DNA of 64,000 nucleotides from Geosiphon pyriformis (lineage: Eukaryota; Glomeromycota; Glomeromycetes; Archaeosporales; Geosiphonaceae): the NCBI GenBank assembly GCA_016748015.1, contig JAAOMT010000222.1:684609-748608 (forward strand), read 5' to 3'. The notes under the pieces were generated by a model. It did not search any database. It saw only the letters and a program-made list of their open reading frames with translations, and was not told where the DNA came from. The translations under genes were made by a program, and so were the position numbers. Each line of letters begins with the position of its first letter. Position 1 is the stretch's first letter. This document shows, one piece after another, positions 24,996-35,690 of the stretch.

Positions 24996-25116
24996 CAACA
25001 AAAAAAACAAAATAAAACAAAATAAATAAATAAAAAATAAAAAATAAAAATAAATAAAAAATAAAAAATTAGTATCTTATTAATAATCATGATTAAGAGC
25101 TATTAGTCTAGTATAG
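24996..25116 (-). repeat. 3' LTR of element H, second piece
   Basis: Reverse complement of the LTR segment holding the A/T-rich run and the CATGATTAAGAGCTATTAG box; the same box is at 61066-61090 and, forward, at 45090-45120. It is cut at 25116 by the family 1 solo LTR; ATAG at 25113-25116 is the left copy of the duplicated target. Confidence 0.85.
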
Positions 25117-25564
25117 TATTACTAGTAGAATTTTAGCTATTAATTAGCATGAAATTATCCTTATAATTTCTATTATTAATTAGCATATTATTATTATTTT
25201 AACTATCACTTATTATTTAATCAAATTATCAAACATCATCATTCAATTAATAACCCAATTTGTACCATAAAAATTAAGATGATCAAATTACACAATACTT
25301 TAAACCATTTAATACAGTCAAAATTCGCCAAAATTGATAAAATTGGCCGAAATAATCAATAGTTTGTAGAAATAATTTGTAGTTTGCTGAAATGTATTTT
25401 TAGTTTGCCAAAATTAGAGTAAAAAAAAAAGTGCAAGTTCAAAGACTAATACAACAAGTTGTATAAAAAAAGAGCTTCTCTTTTCAAGAAAATGTATCTT
25501 TTCATAATATTTATCATAGTACTTTACTTTAGATATTTTAATTAGAACAAATTATCTTATATAT
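25117..25564 (+). repeat. Family 1 solo LTR G, left half
   Basis: Starts TATTACTAG and follows the family 1 LTR: LTR 5' part, U3 repeat cluster (GAAATGTATTTTTAGTTTG), TATA-like TTGTATAAAA near 25460. It is interrupted at 25564 by element C; ATAT at 25561-25564 is the left target copy. The other half is at 45558-46073. Together they make about 965 bp with no internal sequence, so it was a solo LTR before element C landed. Confidence 0.88.
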
Positions 25565-26441
25565 TGTTACTCATAGAAATATAGGAAATATATTAGCATG
25601 ATTATTAGCCAATCAGAAGTAGGTGTAGTAAATGTGGAATTCCAAGATTCCTCTCAGGAATTGCAGGATTCCAGGAATTTTAGAATTTCCTGATGAGGAA
25701 TTGCAGGATTCCAGAATTCCAGAATTTCTCTCAAAGAAATCGCAGGATTCCAGGAATTTCAGGATTCTTGTCGTGAAGAATTAAGGAATTGAGGAATCTC
25801 AATTATGTATATATAGCAGTAGAATTAGAAGCTAAAAAGACAGATTTCTTAGTTTTAGATTTAATTTAAGCAACTCTTCAATTTACAATCATCTAATAAA
25901 TAATTATTTGTTATCTCAAACCTATTTTCATTATCAATACTTCATGTTGATAATAATTGATACTTAACCACACTGGAACAATAGCTCTTGATTATGGTTA
26001 TTGACAGAATACTAACTTGCAAATTGCCTTGGCTTATTTCTTTTCTTTCTTTATTTTATTTTATTTTCTTTATTTTCTTGTTTTGATTTTATTGTTGTTT
26101 ACTAACTTTATTGAAGATTAATGCACAGGGCACTGATGTCAGAATAAACGTGACTGGTAAAAGACCAGAAATAAGAGTAGAACACTCAATTGAAGATAGC
26201 TTACCAGGAGGAATACCGGCCATCAAGCTGAGAAAGAAATTGACAAAACTGTGGTTTTGGAAAGCTATGAATAAAACTATCATCATTGAATCTCTGTCCA
26301 TTATACAAAGAACTCAACCAAACCCTTCAGATACAAAATTTTCAGATACCAAACCTTCAGATTATTGACAACAAGAATAGCTTTGAACACCAGGTTACAG
26401 GTTTGTATTTAATTCAACACCAGAAATTGTCACCTGTAACA
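25565..26441 (+). repeat. 5' LTR of element C, family 2
   Basis: TGTTACTCATAG to CACCTGTAACA. The U3 contains a cluster of GGAATTCC/AGGATTCC-like repeats (25640-25790), then TATATATAG near 25808 as a probable TATA box. A run of TTTATTTT-type sequence lies near 26050. Confidence 0.93.
25640..25795 (+). promoter_or_regulatory. Inverted GAA/TTC repeat cluster in family 2 U3
   Basis: At least ten imperfect copies of GGATTCC or GAATTCC. At 25709-25724 TTCCAGAA occurs twice in tandem. TTCnnGAA is the core pattern of heat-shock elements, so the cluster might bind heat-shock factor; it could equally be a tandem duplication without function. The cluster recurs in the LTRs at 44760, 55010 and 59360, with different copy numbers. 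Confidence 0.45.
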
Positions 26442-26443
26442 TT

Positions 26444-26460
26444 TGGTGCTTCCTGTGAGG
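26444..26460 (+). other. Primer-binding site of element C
   Basis: TGGTGCTTCCTGTGAGG begins two bases after the LTR end, as expected for a tRNA 3'-end (CCA) match. Element I has TGGTGCTCTCTGTAAGG in the same place and family 1 has TAGTGCTCTCCCACGG. The tRNA cannot be named without a tRNA set. Confidence 0.75.
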
Positions 26461-28540
26461 TATAATTTTACAGAGAACCAGCACCAACAAACACCATCCA
26501 AAAGTAGCAGAATCAGAAAACATAGGAGCAAACCATTTAGGATTTGCGAAATTCCTATTTCAACACTATTGTCAACACTTGGGATTAAACTACAATCATA
26601 TATCTGCCAAATCAGTCTTTAATTTCTACGTCAATGAAAAAATTTCCTTTTTGTTAGAAACACCAATGAATACTGAATCAGCCAGGGAAACTTTCTACAG
26701 AGAATTAATTCAAAATACCAACCTGCCAACAAATCACAATTTTGCCTCCATTATTACTGAGATCAACAAAGAAATTGAACATCACACCCAACAAAGATAT
26801 CCAATTACTTATGCCAGTAAAGGCAAAGGAAAACCACAAACACCAGTAGTAATATCCAAAAAGATACAACCACCCACTTGGAAGAAAACAAAAGTTGAAT
26901 CACCAACTGCTCCATCCTATCACTACACACCAGGAAGTGCCATCAATATAATATTAGCAAGCATGTCCACATCAAATACAATATCAACATTCGAACAATT
27001 TTCATTCCAAAGTAAACAAAAAAAAACAGATCTACTAGAACCATATGGCAAATATTTTGAAAGATTTAAGTTGTGATTACCAACACCATCAGGAATTCGA
27101 TTACTGCCGCCTCAACCAGACTTTGGAACCACTACTCTGTGGGAACTATCTGAAGAAAAAGAGGAAGAAGAATCGGAAGATCAAGAATTTACTTACCAAA
27201 ACCCGATCCTTAAAAACCCAGAATTTGGAACCCCAAATGTTCAAACTCAGTGAGAAAATCTGGAAATCGAAACTCCAAATATTCAAGCACCGCAAAATCA
27301 AAAACCCGAAGTAATTAATCAACACTTACCTCCAGTTATTGTCATCAATCAACCACCAGTTGAACCAATTGGTCAGCCCATTCAAATACCAAACCAACAA
27401 ACTCAACAACCACCCCCAGTACCACCTCAACAACAACAACAACTTCCACCACAGCAACAACAACAAATGGCATATGCACCAATTGTGAAGCTCGACAAAT
27501 TTACCAGCAAAGAGGACAATGCACAAGTTTGGCTAAATGATGTAGAAAAAGCCATCACAGCCAATAGATGGAATGACACCAGAGCCATGCAAGCCATACC
27601 TTATTTTCTCAAGGATACAGCAGATTTATTGTATCAAAGCCTGGTCAACAAATCCCAAGATTTTAATGCCTTTAAATTAGAATTTTTAAGATACTTTAGC
27701 AATAACAACAGCATCAACAGATTAGTTAACACTTTCACTACAATTAAACAAGGAGAAACTGAAACAGTTACCACATATCTGAGACATTTTCATAGAAATC
27801 TGTGACAAATCCAAGCAATTGATGTTAATTATTTCACAGCACCACAAATTCTCAATCAATTTATCTGTGGCCTGTGCAGTAGCATCCTGCAACACATATG
27901 CTCATTGCATCCAGCCACTCTCCAGGATGCAGTTATACATGCCAGAAATTTTGAATCTGCCAAATTAGAAGCCAATCATGCCTATACTGTGAACCTAGTG
28001 ATGAATGGATCATCTGAATTGAATTCCAAATTGAAACAATTCAGTGATTCAATTAATCAGAAATTAGAGAGATATTTAGCTGACAATCATGCAATTTATC
28101 AACTACCACAATAATGCAATAATCCAGGAAACACGAATCATTTCCAAAATCAGTTGTGTCTATTATCATCATCAGCAGCACTTAATCAGCTGTGGCAGTC
28201 AGAAATGCATATTTGTCACAACTGTGGTAAACAAGAACACATAAGAGCAGACTGCAGATTTTATAGCAACAATTCACGATCAGGAAATCAATATCAAAAC
28301 CTCAATTGCAGATTTCAAACTCCAAATTGTTACCCAAATCAAGATCAAACTACTTACCTGCCAATAATACAGTCACCAATCTATCAACCACCAGTATATC
28401 AATTTCAAATTTATCAACCACAGCCACCAATAATCTATCAGCCACAACCCCAAATAATTTATCAACCCCAATCAATTCAGACACCATCCCAAAATTCAGT
28501 TAATATGACATCAGGCCACCCCAGACCTAGAATTACACAA
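26461..28540 (+). pseudogene. Gag of element C (capsid core and zinc knuckle)
   Basis: An open frame runs from just after the PBS without any ATG; the first candidate codon is ATA. Segments: N-terminal domain (26579-27076), acidic and Pro/Gln-rich linker (27120-27465; QQQQQLPPQQQQQ), retrotransposon Gag core (27467-27805; KFTSKEDNAQVWLNDVEKA, then YFLKDTADLLYQSL), a segment to 28114, zinc knuckle CHNCGKQEHIRADC (28214-28255), and a Tyr/Pro/Gln-rich repeat tail (IYQPQPQIIYQPQ). In-frame stops: TGA at 27074, 27251 and 27803, TAA at 28112. Three of these fit CGA to TGA. Gag forms the cytoplasmic particle. Confidence 0.85.
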
Positions 28541-29400
28541 AACTGGAGATTGGCGATGGTTGTCCACCAACTGATTCCCAGTTTTTCTAACTTACTATCA
28601 GAATTGTGTTCTCGGAATTCAGGTACTGGTGCCACCCAAAACCCGAATTCCCAGAATTATTTAAGTCTTCTGGTTACCCCAGAAGATGCCACTAACACCA
28701 ATTCAGGATCCAACCAACAATTAACATTCACCAGTAATATTTCACCAGCCACTGTCATAGAAGACGAGTCACTCACAGCCATATTCCCATTTGAAATTGA
28801 GGAACTATCAGGAGTTCTTTTGTTCAGCAGAGCTGCTATTGAGGAAAAACCCATTATGACAATGTACACTGATGCCAAAATTAATGGCCATTCCATCAAG
28901 CTCATTCTTAATAGTGGGTCAGCAGGCAGCATTATTACATGACAACTTATGGACCAATTAGGTCGCCAAGTTAATTGCGCTGCCAGCACTAGAATCATCA
29001 CAGCTAATGAAGCAACCAAAACACCTATCGGCGAGATAGATGAATTTCTATTTGAAGTCAATGGCATCATTACTCCCATCAAAGTCTTGATAATGGAAGC
29101 CACCCAATACCAAGCTCTAGTTGATAATGATTGGCTGTCCAAAACCAATGCTGTTCTGGACTGAATGACACAAGAGCTTCAACTAAGCATCAATAGTCAA
29201 CACACATGTGTGCCAGCCATGTGTGGCCACTTCAAAGTTCCATCAAGAGAGGAATCATTGATAGAGCTGGAGGAAGAAGAAAAGAAGCCTATCTGGGAAG
29301 CTTACCAAGTCTCGTGGGCCAACAATGACCACAATGAATTGCCACTTATACTCTTATGAAATGATAAAGGAAAGAGAAAAGAAGAAGAAGAACTTATCTG
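28541..29400 (+). pseudogene. Aspartic protease region of element C
   Basis: In the same frame as Gag. The retropepsin-like active site is expected at 28910-28930, where the sequence reads NSGSAGS: the catalytic Asp of the D-S/T-G triad is Asn (GAT to AAT). The degraded copy at 58126-58180 still has Asp at this position, so Asp is ancestral. Downstream hydrophobic segment VNGIITPIKVLIM and DNDWLSKTNAVLD fit the second half of a retropepsin fold followed by its C-terminal strand. TGA at 28940 and 29162 interrupt it. After 29340 the frame is lost in a Lys/Glu-rich stretch. It would process the polyprotein. Confidence 0.75.
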
Positions 29401-29529
29401 GGGAACAAACCAAGGATCATGAAGTGATAACAGCCAAAGCAAACCAGCCACTGAATGAAGTTGAGAAGAAAAGGGAAAAGGAAAGAAACAGGAAGAGGAA
29501 CCAAAACAAACCACCTTCTTTACTCATAT

Positions 29530-30412
29530 TCCATATGCGACACCACCTTAAAATACTTACCGTCGACCCAAACTTATATGCATCAGTTGTGGCAAGAAAC
29601 TGTCAACAATGGGTGCATGCTGTAGTAAGAACAAAAAATAGACAACAGCAACTGAGTACTACTGTCACCCATGCATCCTTGAATGCAATGGACAACTGCC
29701 AAAAATAGGAAAATGGGACAGTACCTTGTGTTTAACTTGTGGAGATACTCTCTTAGATGAAGGGATATGGAAAAACATTCCTAGAAGAGAAGAAGCATGC
29801 GACAAGACATGTCAATACACCATCCTGATCAATGACTGGGTACGAAAGGGAACTCCCATTGACAATGCCTGGAAGCGAGCATTAAGACATCTAGAAGAAT
29901 ACCCACATGATGAAGATGAGATCTGAAGAATGGCATATACTATGTTAGAAGACACTACAACAGAGGAGCTGAGAGAAATTAAAAACAACCCACTATCTCT
30001 ATTTGAGCCCGAATATGTCCAAACCTTTGATGTCTTCGGCAACATTAAAGATGATTCAGAGAAATTTCATGAGCACTACCAGTGACTAGCACCCACAAAA
30101 AAAGAACAAAAAGAGCGCTTAGCACAGCTAAACACCTGGCTATGTGACCACTGTTTAATTCCATGTGACTTTCAATATTGTAATGAGTGTGATCTCATTT
30201 ACAATCCACCACCATGCATGATCTACACAATCTCTGAAGAGAAAAAACCAATCAGTGATTGTGCATCAGAATCAGAATTGCCAATCAATCACGATTCAAA
30301 CTCTGACAATGACGATGACAACAATGGTTTAAGCTCCATTCAAAATAGCAATGACAATGACAATGATTCCAACTCAGATCCAAACTCTAATACAAACTAT
30401 GAATAATATATT
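29530..30412 (+). pseudogene. Cysteine-rich and acidic region between protease and dUTPase, element C
   Basis: I do not recognise this domain. Reading through stops and one frame change, three Cys groups appear: CISCGKKLSTMGACC, then YYCHPCILEC (29570-29700); CLTCGD, then a helical stretch with CDKTCQY (29735-29930); and CDHCLIPCDFQYCNECD (30150-30190). An Asp/Asn/Ser-rich run (30280-30405) follows. The pairwise CxxC spacing suggests zinc ribbons. Element B has the same groups at 35025-35640, and relics of the last group and the acidic run are in elements H and I, so it is an ancestral part of Pol. Possible roles (RNA or DNA binding, partner for dUTPase) are guesses. Confidence 0.6.
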
Positions 30413-30442
30413 GCACTACCAGATCTCTCCAAAGAACAGGAG

Positions 30443-31330
30443 TTGAAATGGTATAGTGACAATGGGAAAGGTATCATGCCAGAACACGTGCATGATACTG
30501 ATGCAGAGTTTGATCTGAGGTATCCAAGAAAAGAAGCCATCAAATTGGAACCACATTTGTGCACCTGCATTGATCTGAAAATAGCACTGGAAATTTTGGC
30601 AACAACAATGGTTCAATTAGCATCTAGGAGTAGTTTAGCAAAAAAAAAGATTAATATAAGAGGAGGAATAATTGACGTGGGATATGTAGGAAATATTATC
30701 ACTATGCTACAAAATGACTCAGAAAAGGCCTATATAATAGAGTCCAATAAAAAGATAACACAGGCAATATTTCTGCCTCTGGTTAGAGTAGCTCAGTTGG
30801 TATCAGTAGGAAAGAGAGAGAAATTAGGAATAACAGCAAGAGGAATACAGGGATTTGGATCAACGGGTAGAATAGATGTACCAGTTAATATGGCAGAGGA
30901 AGAAATTGTTGGCCAAAGAGAAATTATCTCAACTGGTCAAGCTATTTCCATTCCACCATATAGCCAGTACATGCTAGCAATAGAAAAGAAAAAAAAGAAG
31001 CAAGAACAGATTTTTGAGGCTGAAACAAACCTTTGTGAATCAGGAAAGATTGGACTGAGCAATCTTCACATACTAGCCAAAAGCTATAGCCACATAAAAA
31101 TTCCCATTTACAACAACACTGACAATGTCATCAACATACCAGAAGGAACTATCATCAAATATTTAACCACAGAAATAGAAGACCAACCACCAAACTTCAT
31201 TCCAGACTTTCCACAGCTTTGTGGATATGTTAATATAACATCACAAATGATATACGAACAAAGCGAATATTATTTGCTTCAACCAGAATAATTGGAACAA
31301 ATGAACATGGAAAACTTGAATCCACTCTAA
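30443..31330 (+). CDS. dUTPase and following beta-rich domain of element C (open 282-codon piece)
   Basis: Open from 30443 to 31291. Trimeric dUTPase motifs: 1, DTDAEFDLRYP (usual AGYDL is weakened); 2, SRSSLAKKKINIRGG; 3, GGIIDVGYVGN with the Asp and Tyr that activate water and hold uracil; 4, weak (around KKITQAIFLP); 5, RGIQGFGSTGR. It would hydrolyse dUTP to dUMP, lowering uracil in the cDNA. From about residue 160 there is a second domain (IPPYSQYMLAIEKK, NLHILAKSYSHIKIPIYNN, IPEGTIIKYLTTE) that is also present in element B and looks all-beta. The frame continues past TAA stops (31289, 31328) to the RT start, cut at 31399 by element B. Confidence 0.88.
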
Positions 31331-31399
31331 AGTATGCAACTTAAGATGTTGCTCAACAATTTTAATAACATTTTTGCCAGCAAAAATGAGTTTGGCAGA

Positions 31400-32380
31400 T
31401 GTTACTAGACGAAATTAGAGATATTATTTAGCATAAAATTATCTTATAAATCCTATCATTAATTAGCATATATTATCATTTCAAATTATCACTTATTACA
31501 TTAGCAAAATGTCCAAAATTATCATTTAATTAATAACCCAATTTGTACACAACACAAATGTAACCTAATTGCGATGATCAAATTATACAATACCCCGAAC
31601 TATGTAATATTCAAAAGTTTGCCAAAATTTGTAGAAATTTGCCAAAATAATTGATAGTTCACTAAAATATCTAATAGTTCACAGAAATAACTTGTAGTTC
31701 ACCGAAATGTATCTTTAGTTCAGCGAAATTGTAGAAAATAGCAAAGTTCAAGTTCATAGAATAGTGTTACGACAAGTTGTATAAAAGAAGAGCATCTCTT
31801 TTCGAGAAAATGTATTTTACTTTAGATTTATTACTTAAAAACTATTCCTACGTATACAAAAAGAAATAAATATCAAATAATTTAAAAAACCAAATTCTTT
31901 AATTATTGCACTTGGAAAATCCCCAAAACCCAACTAAAATTTTGAAATTGATTAGCTATCAATTTCAGTAAACTGTTAGTAACTCCAGGCCTGGATAGAA
32001 AAACGTTTCCCTTGATAAAATTCTATTTCTTTTACATTTCTTTTATTTTTTTTTCTTTTCTTATTACAATCATTAGGGTAGCTTACAGATAAGATTCTTG
32101 TAGAAGAGTTGACTTTCACAGCAAAGTAACTACACATTTTTAGTGAGCTTCCAGACAAGCAATTCCTGGAAAAGAGTTGAAATTTACTACAATGTAACTA
32201 CATAAAGCAACTGGCACAGAATTGGCCATTCCACTCATAAGCCCAGCAAGTTCAAATTATAGGAGATAATTTGAAAATAAATTCAGTTACTGAAGGTCCA
32301 ACTACTTTCTGGAAACGTGAATTCACAACAAATCAACATTAACAACATTTAAGAAAAGAGACCAAAAACTTCTGGTAACA
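31400..32380 (+). repeat. 5' LTR of element B, family 1
   Basis: TGTTACTAG to TCTGGTAACA. It contains a six-unit repeat of about 20 bp (31616-31735; AGTTCACCGAAAT type) and a TATA box, TATAAAAG, at 31780. A CTTTTCTTATTACAATCATTAGG stretch lies near 32050. Confidence 0.95.
31616..31735 (+). promoter_or_regulatory. Tandem 20-bp repeats upstream of the family 1 TATA box
   Basis: Six degenerate units of the type AGTT(T/C)(G/A)CC(A/G)AAAT followed by a T/A spacer, starting near 31617, 31635, 31656, 31676, 31696 and 31717. The last ends about 45 bp before TATAAAAG (31780-31787). The same array is present in all family 1 LTRs here (2820-2910, 13430-13540, 25320-25410, 40480-40590). Position and conservation suggest enhancer-like transcription-factor sites. 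Confidence 0.55.
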
Positions 32381-32382
32381 TT

Positions 32383-32398
32383 TAGTGCTCTCCCACGG
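32383..32398 (+). other. Primer-binding site of element B
   Basis: TAGTGCTCTCCCACGG two bases after the LTR, corresponding to TGGTGCTC in family 2 and in element A (reverse complement at 2120-2131). The second base is a G to A change from the expected TGG. Confidence 0.6.
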
Positions 32399-34285
32399 AA
32401 ATAACACAGCAACAACAAAATTCAAAGTGGCGACCACACCAGATGCAACAACTCTAAAGTATTACCAATCAATTTACACCCACTGCAAGCAAAGATTCAA
32501 CATTCTAGACGGAATTGAAGTTGTCAAGAAATCAGTATACCAATATATTGAAAACCACATTAACAATTATCTTTTTGGAAATTACAATATCTCAGAAGTT
32601 AGAAGCAACTTTTACAATAATTTAGCACACTATTTACAGTTGGAAACTAAAGACCTTAACAGTGAAACACTTGCCACTTACTTTTACGAACTTAATTTTA
32701 ACATTATCAAATACTGTAAAAAAACATATCCAGTGCAGTTTTAATACTCTATTAATTTTGAATCGGAAACAGAAACAAACAAAAAAGGCAAAAACAAATT
32801 GAAACAATACTCAAAAACCACCCCAAATACTCCAATATTATCAAAAACAACTGCCAACCATTTACAAACACCTGAACAAGAAACCAGTTCAAAACTTCCA
32901 CTTACTATCACATCTTTTCCAGCTTCACTTGCACAAGCACAAATGCTTAATTCACCCTTAAATCAATTTGTAAGACCAGAAGATTTTACATCACTCAGAA
33001 GTCCCATCAGACAACAAAAACCCCTTCAAACTAGTTTCAATCTCCTTGACTTTCTAGCTGAAAATCAAAGTGAACACTCTGAGACAGCAGTGAATGAAGA
33101 AAACAAACCTGAAATATCTGAAGAAGAATCAATAAACAATGAAAACAAAGAAGATGAAATAACAACATACATCGCAAAAATCCCTGAATTTAATGGAAAA
33201 GACATTGAGACCAGTTCCCAAGAATGGCTTGACCAAGTTACTAAAGCTGAAGATGCAAATAAATGGAATGCTGCCAGAATGTTAAGAACAATTCTTTATT
33301 TTCTCAAAGGAACAGCAGGAGAATGGTTTGAAAACTTGGCTGCCCCATTCAATGATTGGAATGCTTTCAAAGCAGCCTTCCTTGAACAGTTTACTGACAA
33401 TAATACCTCCATTACCCTTTGTAATTGTTTTCGAAATATCAAACAAGAACCCTCTGAATCTGTTATGACTTATATTAGGAAATTCAACAAACTTCTCAGA
33501 TGAATTCGCCAACTTGAAACAAACAATTATTATTCCGATGCTTAAATCTTGGATCAATTTATCGCTGGTCTAAAAGATGAACTAATTAAAAAGGTTCGCC
33601 CACATGCACCAGAAGATTTAAACTCTGCCATACAGCATGTGAAAAGATATGAAATGGCCATGGAAGAGGCCAATTGCACAAAACTTGTAAATTTGGCAAT
33701 TGAAGAAACCAGCTCAGCAACTGAAAAAAAAATTGACCAACTCACAAAAAAAGTTGAAAACTATTTCACCAATCAACAACAACAGCAACCCCAAAGATAT
33801 CAACCACCCCAAAGACAAAATCAAAATAACTTTGCACCACTTTCTAATAATCAGCCTCAGAATTGCCATTACTGTAGAATCTCTGGTCACTGGAAAAGAG
33901 ATTGCAGAAAGCTACAATGAGACCAACAAAATAGGAGTAATCAATGTTACTCTCCACCACAGCAATCTTATTATTAACCACCACCACCAGCTTACTATTT
34001 ACCAAGATCTCAATACCAAAATAACTATTATCAGCCTGCCCCACAGCCAATCCAACAGCAATACCAACAACCACCTATACAACATTATCAAGTACCTGTT
34101 CGAAGACTAATTACACAAAATCAATTCACACCACAAAACCAATACCAAGTAAACAACAATAGAATCAGTTCGAACAACCAATTAATTCTCCGAAATTCCA
34201 CTCAACCAAGACCCAACTACTACCACACTCAACCCAGTTATTTAACAATGCCAGAAAAACAGAATTTTCACCTCGGAAGGTAGAG
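32385..34285 (+). pseudogene. Gag of element B (capsid core and zinc knuckle)
   Basis: The frame is open from the PBS with no ATG; the first usable codon is GTG at 32385. Pieces: N-terminal domain (32385-32744), linker rich in Thr/Pro/Glu (32799-33150), Gag core (33160-33503; IPEFNGKDI, WLDQVTKAEDANKW, FLKGTAGEWFEN), post-core segment (33549-33840), zinc knuckle CHYCRISGHWKRDC (33864-33907), then a Gln/Pro/Tyr-rich tail. Stops at 32742, 33501, 33543 and 33918 are within one frame; at least 33501 and 33918 are TGA where Arg fits. The frame changes near 34280 before the protease. Gag packages the RNA. Confidence 0.88.
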
Positions 34286-34850
34286 CTGCAGCACAACAAC
34301 AAAACCCTTCCTATACTCCCACCACAATCCCACCAGCCAGAATCACTGAAAATGCTAACCTTTCAGATATATTTCCTTTTGAGTTCAAAGCAAATGAGTC
34401 ACCATTCCTGCTTAGCAATACAACTGCCAATGAACAAAAAGCAATTATGGCTATGTACACTGAAGCAGAAGTCGAAAGAAAGACAATTTGCTTGATCCTA
34501 AACAGTAGATCCACCGGAAGTATTATCACCTACCAGTTAATGCAACAGTTGAAGAGAAATGTTGACTGACCAGCTCAAACAGTAATCGTTACTACTGATG
34601 GCATGAAAAAGACCCCAGTAGGAGAAATTAACAATTTTCTGTTTACACTTGATGGAATCACTATTCCAGTCAAAGTTCTTATAATGGATGCACCCCAGTA
34701 CCAAGCTCTCATCAGAAATGATTGGCTTCAAAAAGCCAATGCTAATCTGAATTGGGAAACACAAGAGTTAACAATCTCCTACCAAGGACAACACGCCCGG
34801 GTACCTGCCACTTGTGGTACATTCAACAAACACTCTAAAAAAGTCCCGGC
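34286..34850 (+). pseudogene. Aspartic protease region of element B
   Basis: The active-site position at 34501-34521 reads NSRSTGS, so the catalytic Asp is Asn and the Gly is Arg; the enzyme is dead in this copy. Upstream MAMYTEAEVE aligns with MTMYTDAKIN of element C; downstream GEINNFLFTLDGITIPVKVLIM and NDWLQKANANLNWETQEL align with the same parts of C. A TGA lies at about 34567. Frame +1 relative to Gag, continuing open to 35181 through the Cys-rich region. Confidence 0.8.
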
Positions 34851-35690
34851 TTTTGAATTCGAACTGGAAGAGGAAAAACCCCTCATTGAAACATTTATGG
34901 CTCTTGGATCAATGTCCAACTGGGCCAATAAAACAGAACAAGAACATTTTATTCCACACTCTGAACTCGAAACCTCTGGATGGAATATCCCTTACTCAAA
35001 ATCTGAACCAAGGAAACAATGCCCCTATATTTTTCTTAAATATAAGGACTGCCACAAGAAACTATTATCAATGGGAGCCTGCATTTTACCTAAAGAAGAA
35101 TATGAAAATCATACTTGTTATTACTGTAAGGCTTGCTACAGAAAACAATGGGGCCATCTAATAAAAAAAAGTGGAAAATAGGACAACACCCCTTGTTTGA
35201 CTTGTGGAGATATGCTACCAGAAGAATACAATTGAATTGATGTAGCCATGAGAGGAGGAGTCTGTGATCAGACCTGCCAATATGCTTTATCAATTTCAGA
35301 AAAAGTAAAAAGAGGAACACTCTTTAATGCAGCATACAACAGTGCTCTCAACAAACTTTATCACTACCTCCATGATGCCGAAATGATTTTCGACCTAGAA
35401 ATGGCATTAATTAATGGAGCTACCAAAGAAAATGTTCGTCAAATGAAGGAAGCAGAATACATTGAATACACTATGGAATTAGCTGAATTCAATTACAAAG
35501 ACGAAGTAAAAGTCTATCACCAAATTGCAAGTTATACCTACCCAACTCAAGAAGCTCAAATTCAATGATTAGAGCAAATGAACATTAGGCTATGTGAAAA
35601 ATGCATCATGTCTTGTGATAAACAGTGATGTCCTGAATGCTATGTTCTTAGTATCTCCTTGCCCAGTGAAAATGATAAGAACAAAATTGA
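34851..35690 (+). pseudogene. Cysteine-rich region between protease and dUTPase, element B
   Basis: No known family recognised. Cys groups: CPYIFLKYKDCHKKLLSMGAC, then CYYCKAC (35018-35140); CLTCGDMLPEEYN (35193-35232) and VCDQTCQY (35260-35285); a helical stretch to 35565; and CEKCIMSCDKQ-stop-CPEC (35596-35642). The same order exists in element C at 29530-30190. Spacing of paired cysteines fits two or three small zinc-binding modules. Stops at 35179, 35233, 35566 and 35626 break it. The acidic run of family 2 is missing here. Confidence 0.65.

Noticed and set aside
33700-34110. 136-codon frame overlapping the Gag tail of element B, with a similar overlapping frame opposite 310-774
   Set aside because: Its similarity follows from the conserved Gag tail read one base off; codon bias and composition give no sign of a second protein.
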